From: Acidiluteibacter ferrifornacis
GTDB lineage: Bacteria > Bacteroidota > Bacteroidia > Flavobacteriales_E > Vicingaceae
Assembly (NCBI RefSeq): GCF_009909615.1
Contig: NZ_WWNE01000007.1
Location: 97,097 to 161,096, forward strand
Reading direction: 5' to 3'
Length of the DNA stretch: 64,000 nt
The notes under the pieces are model-generated. The model ran no database searches. It saw only the letters and a program-made list of their open reading frames with translations, and was not told where the DNA came from. Both the position numbers and the translations under genes were made by a program. This document shows, one piece after another, positions 59,427-64,000 of the stretch; positions within the stretch are counted from its first letter, which is position 1, and every line of letters begins with the position of its first letter.

Positions 59427-61871
59427 CTAGCTCCGCTTTTTCTTTAAGTCCAAATAATCAATATAATAAAGCACTTTGATAGAAAAGTTATTTAATTGAG
59501 GTGACTTCAATACCTGCTCAACATCTTGCAGATAATTGATATCTAAAGGATCTCCATTTTCAAGGATAATATTTTTCCACACCAACGAAATTTCACTTCC
59601 GGGGGCAAATCTCCAATTGTAAGCCAAATCGATGTTAAAAGCATTGAAACTAATGTCGTGAATAGACTTACCGCTTTCTACAAAACCTTCATAATCCGTT
59701 GGAAGTAGATCTCCATCATTAGGGTCTACTCGATTATAACGGTCATAAACAGCTGTTGACCAATAGTGACGCAACGTTAAGTTGAGTGCCATACGGTTGT
59801 TGAAAATGTAATTTCCAGTAACTGAACTTTCATACTCCTTCACATCTCTTCGCCCAAATATGATAGAGTCATTCAAATTGGCCACAAAACCCATCTCGTT
59901 GTTTCGAACTCCCCAATTGTGCTCCAACACAAAAAACAATTTATCGTTGGGACGGAAACGAGGTGAAATTTCATAATAGGTATTGTACCTACCTTGCTCA
60001 TCAAACACCCGCTGAGAGGTGCTCACATCCAACGCGAATGGTCGACTGTAATCACTAGAGAAAAAACCGCCGTAAGTAAAATTGGTCGGGAACCGATAAG
60101 ATTGGTCGAATGTTCGGGTTTCAAAAAAATCATTCGTTTCTATTGGTTCTACCGCAATATTGAGGCTGATGGCATGAAAACTCCTCAATGAATAAATGGT
60201 GAAATAACTCAACGCAAAGTTCATGAATTGATCTTGTCGATAGGAGCGCGTATAAAAGACCTCTACATCGTGTCGAGCCGAATTGAATATAGAGAAAGGC
60301 TCGTAAAGAGCATATCGCGCAAACAAATAAGAATTCTTGACATTATTGATGTTCAGAAAACCTAAATCATTCGGGTCATAATCGTCTGTAATATTCTCTT
60401 GAGATAGTTTAAATTTAAAATTCCCACTGATTTTTTCAGCTGCGGCCAGCCATTTGTAACCACTTTTTGTACCAAAAGTATTCAGCACATGGCTCATTCC
60501 TGCTTGCCCTGAAAGGGCATACATGTTTTTTTTGTTGGCCAATTTAAAATCCAATTGAGAAACATTCGCATCTCTAGCGGAACCTTCTCGAGCAACATTG
60601 GTATTGGTCAACGTCACGAAAGAATTCTTGCGCAAAACTTGATCAAAAACCAATACGTTGTAATTGGTTAACGGATTGATTTCGACAGTTCGCTGCACAT
60701 TGAGATTGGTGTCCTCTATAGTTGCATACACTCGATTCTCGACCGCATTGAAAACACCAATGCCTAACCCTTTTTTACTTCGCCCGGAAACCTTGGTCGC
60801 ATTCAATAATTTGCTCTGCGCGGGTATCTCGGTTAACTTTTCATCTACCTCCAATTCATTGTTAATACTTCTAGCATACAATGGTCGCCCTCCTACTCTT
60901 CTGGAATAAAAGATTCCCGCTTTATTGAACAGCTCCAATCCTTCCGTAAAAAACTGTCGGTTTTCGTTGAACTCCACTTCAAACTGTGATAGGTTCAATA
61001 TCTGATTGTCAAATCGAGTTTGACCAAAATCAGGAATTAACGTCATGTCTAATGTAAAAGCATCCGTAATTCCATATTTCACATCCATCCCACCATTAAT
61101 GGACTCTGAAGTGCGATTATCTGCTGAACTGTGCTCCAAATAAGCAGAAGCATACGGAAAAAAGGACAAGCGAACTGGTGGCTCTATGTTCTCAATTCCA
61201 TTGACTAACCCTGTCTGCGTAAGCAATCCATCAATAGCAGGATCTACATAATTCCAATAGGATCGCTCTCGGTTTCGTCTGATTTCTCGCCCAAAATTCA
61301 CTCCCCATTGCTGTTGCTCTACTTCAGGAAATCGTAAGGCAGAATACGGAATACGCATTTCTACAGTCCATCCTTGATCATCAATATTCGTAGCAGATTC
61401 CCAAACGGCATCCCAAGCTACGCTCTCATCGTCAGCAGAATACTTGGTATCAATTTGAACTCCTGCAGGTGTTACCAAAAAGCCATCACCATTAATACCA
61501 TCCTGATAGTTATTAAAAACCACCATAAAAAAATCGGCGTTTCCGATATCGTCTCTTTCAGTCAAAAAATTATTGATGCTATCGGGATTGTCGTATAATC
61601 GAGCAGCTATGTATACTGCCTGATCGTCATAAATCATCCGAACCTCAGTTTCTCCTGTTGGCTTCTTCTTAGGGTGTGGATTGGTTTGTAAAAACCCAGA
61701 GACAACGGGCTGATTCACCCATGCTTCGTCATCTAAAATTCCATCCACCTTTGGAGGTGCATCAGTAGAAACTACAAACAATTGATTGGTGGTGATTTGA
61801 TTCTTTTGAGCAGTTGCACTTCCAAAAAAAAGTAAAGTAAAAACGAATAAAATGGACGTGTTTTTAAACAA
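59427..61871 (-). CDS. DUF5916 outer-membrane protein with N-terminal CBM9-like domain
   Basis: About 814 residues from a TTG start at 61871. A signal peptide (TSILFVFTLLFFGSATAQ) precedes a carbohydrate-binding-family-9-like domain (about 30-200, ILDDEAWVNQPVVSGF, DDQAVYIAARLYD). Then comes a large beta-barrel with many alternating aromatic residues (FRPNDKLFFVLEHNWG). DUF5916 proteins are outer-membrane proteins of Bacteroidota without a known transport substrate. The TTG start is favoured because a TGA stops the frame two codons upstream. The promoter is at 61926. Confidence 0.85.
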   Translation of the reverse strand: MFKNTSILFVFTLLFFGSATAQKNQITTNQLFVVSTDAPPKVDGILDDEAWVNQPVVSGFLQTNPHPKKKPTGETEVRMIYDDQAVYIAARLYDNPDSINNFLTERDDIGNADFFMVVFNNYQDGINGDGFLVTPAGVQIDTKYSADDESVAWDAVWESATNIDDQGWTVEMRIPYSALRFPEVEQQQWGVNFGREIRRNRERSYWNYVDPAIDGLLTQTGLVNGIENIEPPVRLSFFPYASAYLEHSSADNRTSESINGGMDVKYGITDAFTLDMTLIPDFGQTRFDNQILNLSQFEVEFNENRQFFTEGLELFNKAGIFYSRRVGGRPLYARSINNELEVDEKLTEIPAQSKLLNATKVSGRSKKGLGIGVFNAVENRVYATIEDTNLNVQRTVEINPLTNYNVLVFDQVLRKNSFVTLTNTNVAREGSARDANVSQLDFKLANKKNMYALSGQAGMSHVLNTFGTKSGYKWLAAAEKISGNFKFKLSQENITDDYDPNDLGFLNINNVKNSYLFARYALYEPFSIFNSARHDVEVFYTRSYRQDQFMNFALSYFTIYSLRSFHAISLNIAVEPIETNDFFETRTFDQSYRFPTNFTYGGFFSSDYSRPFALDVSTSQRVFDEQGRYNTYYEISPRFRPNDKLFFVLEHNWGVRNNEMGFVANLNDSIIFGRRDVKEYESSVTGNYIFNNRMALNLTLRHYWSTAVYDRYNRVDPNDGDLLPTDYEGFVESGKSIHDISFNAFNIDLAYNWRFAPGSEISLVWKNIILENGDPLDINYLQDVEQVLKSPQLNNFSIKVLYYIDYLDLKKKRS

Positions 61872-61925
61872 TATTCAATTGATTTAAAAGTAAATGATGC
61901 ATCTCATTACCCGCTTGACGGGCTG

Positions 61926-61933
61926 CAAATATA
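61926..61933 (-). promoter_or_regulatory. -7 element TATATTTG upstream of the DUF5916 gene
   Basis: Minus-strand TATATTTG (TAnnTTTG), about 55 bases before the TTG start. A small hairpin CCCG-CTTGA-CGGG at 61910-61922 lies at the very start of the transcript. Confidence 0.55.
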
Positions 61934-62008
61934 ATGAACAGATATTCATTCTTTCAAGGACATTTTATTCTAGCTGTATACTATTTCAAAAACAGCTATT
62001 TTTACAGC

Positions 62009-62491
62009 ATGGAAGACGTATCAAAAGATCAACTTAAAGACCTACAGAATTTTTTCAAGCAACGGAATAAACAGAATGAAGGGATCAATAGTCAGGTAAT
62101 CGACCACATTGGAAAGTTATTGTCTGAGATTGACGGTTCCAAGTTGAATGAGGTAGATAAAATTCAAAATAACAAAATAGTGAATGCGCTAGGTCATTTT
62201 ATCGTAAAATGCAATCCAAAATGGACGATTAAAAGCCAAGTATTGAATGGGAAAAATTTTGTATTGGAGCAGCCAAAATCTAACCTAACCATCATCGATT
62301 TGGAACAATTCACTGATTCAAATCAATTGAAAAAAGAGTTGGATAAAATTAACTCAACCGATTCTATCTTATTGGTTCTTGCAGCAGAAAATTTCCCGAT
62401 AGAGACTACCGAATTGAAAGAAATGACTACGACTTTAACTGGCTCAATATGGTTGTTCAATACTGAAGAAGGAAGTGCACAAAAAATATAA
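62009..62491 (+). CDS. Hypothetical soluble protein
   Basis: 160 residues from the ATG at 62009; the longer frame from 61934 overlaps the divergent promoter. No transmembrane segment. The second half alternates strands and helices (TIIDLEQFTDSNQLKKELDK, SILLVLAAENFPI) in a Rossmann-like or CheW-like pattern, but I do not recognise it. It is followed by the porin-like gene six bases downstream and may be cotranscribed. Confidence 0.55.
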   Translation: MEDVSKDQLKDLQNFFKQRNKQNEGINSQVIDHIGKLLSEIDGSKLNEVDKIQNNKIVNALGHFIVKCNPKWTIKSQVLNGKNFVLEQPKSNLTIIDLEQFTDSNQLKKELDKINSTDSILLVLAAENFPIETTELKEMTTTLTGSIWLFNTEEGSAQKI

Positions 62492-62497
62492 GACCGT

Positions 62498-63589
62498 ATG
62501 AAAGCCATTAAAACCTTAGCCATTATTCTTCTATTCATTTCTTCTGCTCAGGCACAATCCGACAGCAGTTGGTCGAAAAAGCCAACCATCAATTTTGGAG
62601 GATTTATAGATGCATTTTATGTATACGACTTTAATGAACCTGCTGATAGCAAGCGACAACCTTTTCTTTTTAATCACAACCGACACAATGAGTTTAACAT
62701 CAACTTGGGGTTATTAGAAGTGCAAGTGAATCATGAAAAGTATCGAGCGAATCTCGGATTGCAATCTGGAACCTATCCGCAAGACAATTACGCTGCCGAA
62801 GCCAGTGTGTTTCGAAATGTCTATCAGGCCAACGTAGGAATTAGCTTGAATAAAAAGAACAACCTGTGGCTTGATGCTGGATTATTTCCATCCAACTTGG
62901 GTTTTGAAAATGCCATTTCCATGGACAATTTGACTTTAACCCGTTCATTGGCTGCGGAGAATTCTCCTTACTTTTTAACGGGTGCCAAGTTAACTTACAA
63001 CCCTACTTCTAAATTAGAATTGGTCGCATTGATTTCTAACGGATGGCAACGTATCGAACGATTGGAAGCCAATTCCATTCCTTCCTTTGGGACGCAGGTC
63101 AATTATCAATTGACAGAAAAAATCAATTTGAATTGGAGCACTTTTATAGGTTCTGAATATCCGGATACCACCAGAAGAATGCGCTATTTCAATAACTTTT
63201 ACGGCACTTTTAAGTTGACTGAAAAATGGAAAATGATAGCTGGGGTGGATGTCGGATTAGAGCAAGCGAGAAAAGAAAGCGATCGTTATGAAAGTTGGTA
63301 CGTTCCTACTCTAATTGCTCAATACAAATGGAATGATCGATGGAGCACTGCTATAAGAGCTGAGTATTTGTCGGTTGAAGCGGAAGTTATTCTACCACAA
63401 GCAGATCCAAACGGTGTTGGCATTTGGGGAACTTCATTGAACATTGACTACACGCCTAATAAAATGGTAGCATGGCGAATAGAAGGCCGTTACCTAGAAA
63501 ATAAAGACTCCGACTTTAATGTATTGACTTCGTCGCCGTATACTTCGTTTTTTATCTCAACGTCTTTGGCGGTAAAGTTTGGTAAGTAG
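62498..63589 (+). CDS. Putative outer-membrane porin (beta-barrel porin-2 family)
   Basis: 363 residues: a signal peptide (TLAIILLFISSAQAQ) then repeated amphipathic strands (GGFIDAFYVYDFNEP, ANLGLQSGTYPQDNYAAEAS, WLDAGLFPSNLGFEN, LELVALISNGWQRI) ending in ISTSLAVKFGK. The order and pattern match the OmpL/Bbp2-type outer-membrane beta-barrel. Likely a general or substrate-specific porin. The stop TAG is at 63587-63589, followed by the imperfect hairpin at 63586-63610. Confidence 0.83.
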   Translation: MKAIKTLAIILLFISSAQAQSDSSWSKKPTINFGGFIDAFYVYDFNEPADSKRQPFLFNHNRHNEFNINLGLLEVQVNHEKYRANLGLQSGTYPQDNYAAEASVFRNVYQANVGISLNKKNNLWLDAGLFPSNLGFENAISMDNLTLTRSLAAENSPYFLTGAKLTYNPTSKLELVALISNGWQRIERLEANSIPSFGTQVNYQLTEKINLNWSTFIGSEYPDTTRRMRYFNNFYGTFKLTEKWKMIAGVDVGLEQARKESDRYESWYVPTLIAQYKWNDRWSTAIRAEYLSVEAEVILPQADPNGVGIWGTSLNIDYTPNKMVAWRIEGRYLENKDSDFNVLTSSPYTSFFISTSLAVKFGK

Positions 63590-63610
63590 GGGGAGTATAT
63601 GTCCTCCTAC
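63586..63610 (+). terminator. Imperfect hairpin after the porin gene (weak terminator)
   Basis: GTAGGGGGA (63586-63594) pairs with TCCTCCTAC (63602-63610) with one G-T pair. No T-run follows, so termination is doubtful. Confidence 0.35.
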
Positions 63611-63665
63611 AGTTATACTTCAAACGGACTACAAATCCATTCAGCTGATATTTTAAGCATAAAGC

Positions 63666-63691
63666 TCCGCAGGCGTTTGCAACCCTGCGGA
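63666..63691. repeat. REP-like palindrome near the RAYT gene
   Basis: TCCGCAGG (63666-63673) pairs with CCTGCGGA (63684-63691) around CGTTTGCAAC, a REP/BIME-type hairpin that is typical beside RAYT transposase genes. It lies about 40-60 bases before the open transposase frame. Only one copy is visible in the window. Confidence 0.6.
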
Positions 63692-63722
63692 AATTAGAAG
63701 CAGAGTTTTGTTTAATAATTAG

Positions 63723-64000
63723 TTATATTTAAGCATCAAACAAGGTGTAAAACATACTATTAAAGAGAATAAGTCCTACTATTTAACAATGACAATTGTT
63801 GAGTGGGTTGATATATTTAGCCGTAAAGAGCAACGAGATATAATAATAAACTCATTGAGTTTTTGTATAAAATCAAAAGGATTGAATGTATACGCCTATT
63901 GTATTATGACGAACCACATTCACCTCATAGTTAACTGTAATGAACCATTTGAACTAAAAGATACTATTAGAGATTTTAAAAAGTTTACATCAAAACAGAT
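63723..64000 (+). CDS. RAYT (REP-associated tyrosine transposase), partial at the window edge
   Basis: An open frame from 63723 to the window end matches the Y1/RAYT family of IS200-like transposases. The block YAYCIMTNHIHLIVN carries the HxH (HUH) metal motif, and KENKSYYLTMTIVEWVDIF and RDIIINSLSFC match the N-terminal region. The catalytic Tyr would lie beyond the window. A start codon is unclear: no ATG precedes the conserved KENKSYYLT block, the first is at 63789 inside the domain. It may use an unusual start or be truncated. RAYTs mobilise REP sequences. Confidence 0.75.

Noticed and set aside
1..64000. CRISPR array, tRNA, rRNA or prophage genes
   Set aside because: No spaced repeats, no tRNA-like T-arm other than the tmRNA one, and no phage structural or integrase genes were seen by eye; a covariance-model scan would be decisive.

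Overview
This is a low-GC chromosomal window from a member of the Bacteroidota, most likely a flavobacterium-like (Flavobacteriales) organism. The evidence is a short 288-residue primary sigma factor, many -7 elements of the form TAnnTTTG ahead of genes, bacillithiol deacetylase BshB1, an LptD of Bacteroidota type, an FbaB-type aldolase, a RAYT transposase and a tmRNA tag reading GENNYALAA. No tRNA, rRNA, prophage or CRISPR array was found.

Positions 1-35300 are mostly housekeeping genes. They include an ArfB rescue hydrolase, a SixA-like phosphatase, and a minus-strand operon of periplasmic amidase, MCE protein, membrane Fe-S protein, HAD protein and CCG-domain Fe-S protein. These are followed by LptD, RidA, WbqC, BshB1, a cytochrome c maturation run (CcmB-C-D-E-F, with a CXXXY-type CcmE), a DUF2520 protein and KdsC. 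Then come Lon, a GlmU-like protein, YbaB, threonine aldolase, FbaB-AccD, RpsO-Pnp, RpoD, Rpe and a LYS1-like dehydrogenase. Most operons end in clear hairpin terminators.

Positions 35300-39470 hold the tmRNA gene with its own terminator, lipoproteins, a YHYH / MORN-repeat / SCO1-like trio and a methyltransferase.

Positions 39500-54650 are the most interesting part and look like one regulon with its regulators. A soluble histidine kinase (50005-51276) has a PAS domain closely resembling the haem-PAS of the oxygen sensor FixL. The next gene is coupled to it by a TGATG overlap and encodes a response-regulator receiver fused to a CRP/FNR-type DNA-binding protein, as if FixJ and FixK were merged. 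Six promoters in the same stretch share one geometry. Each has a TGA-N6-TCA site centred exactly 33 bp upstream of the centre of a (T/C)AnnTTTG -7 element, and a second site exactly 22 bp further upstream. The second site is clear in five promoters and degenerate in one. The promoters drive a cupin; DoxX-like + universal stress protein; beta-CASP metallohydrolase + ATP-cone nuclease; lipoprotein HlyD + FtsX-like permease + ATPase (+ OsmC); universal stress protein + TerB-like protein; and MlaE-MlaF-MlaD + TauE-like protein. I infer an oxygen- or redox-controlled stress and envelope regulon.

Positions 54700-64000 hold a GAF/PAS hybrid sensor kinase with a CheY-like partner, a metallo-hydrolase gene interrupted by one in-frame TGA, a DUF1801 protein, a large DUF5916 outer-membrane protein, a porin-like beta-barrel, and a RAYT (REP-associated) transposase cut by the window edge with a REP-like hairpin upstream.
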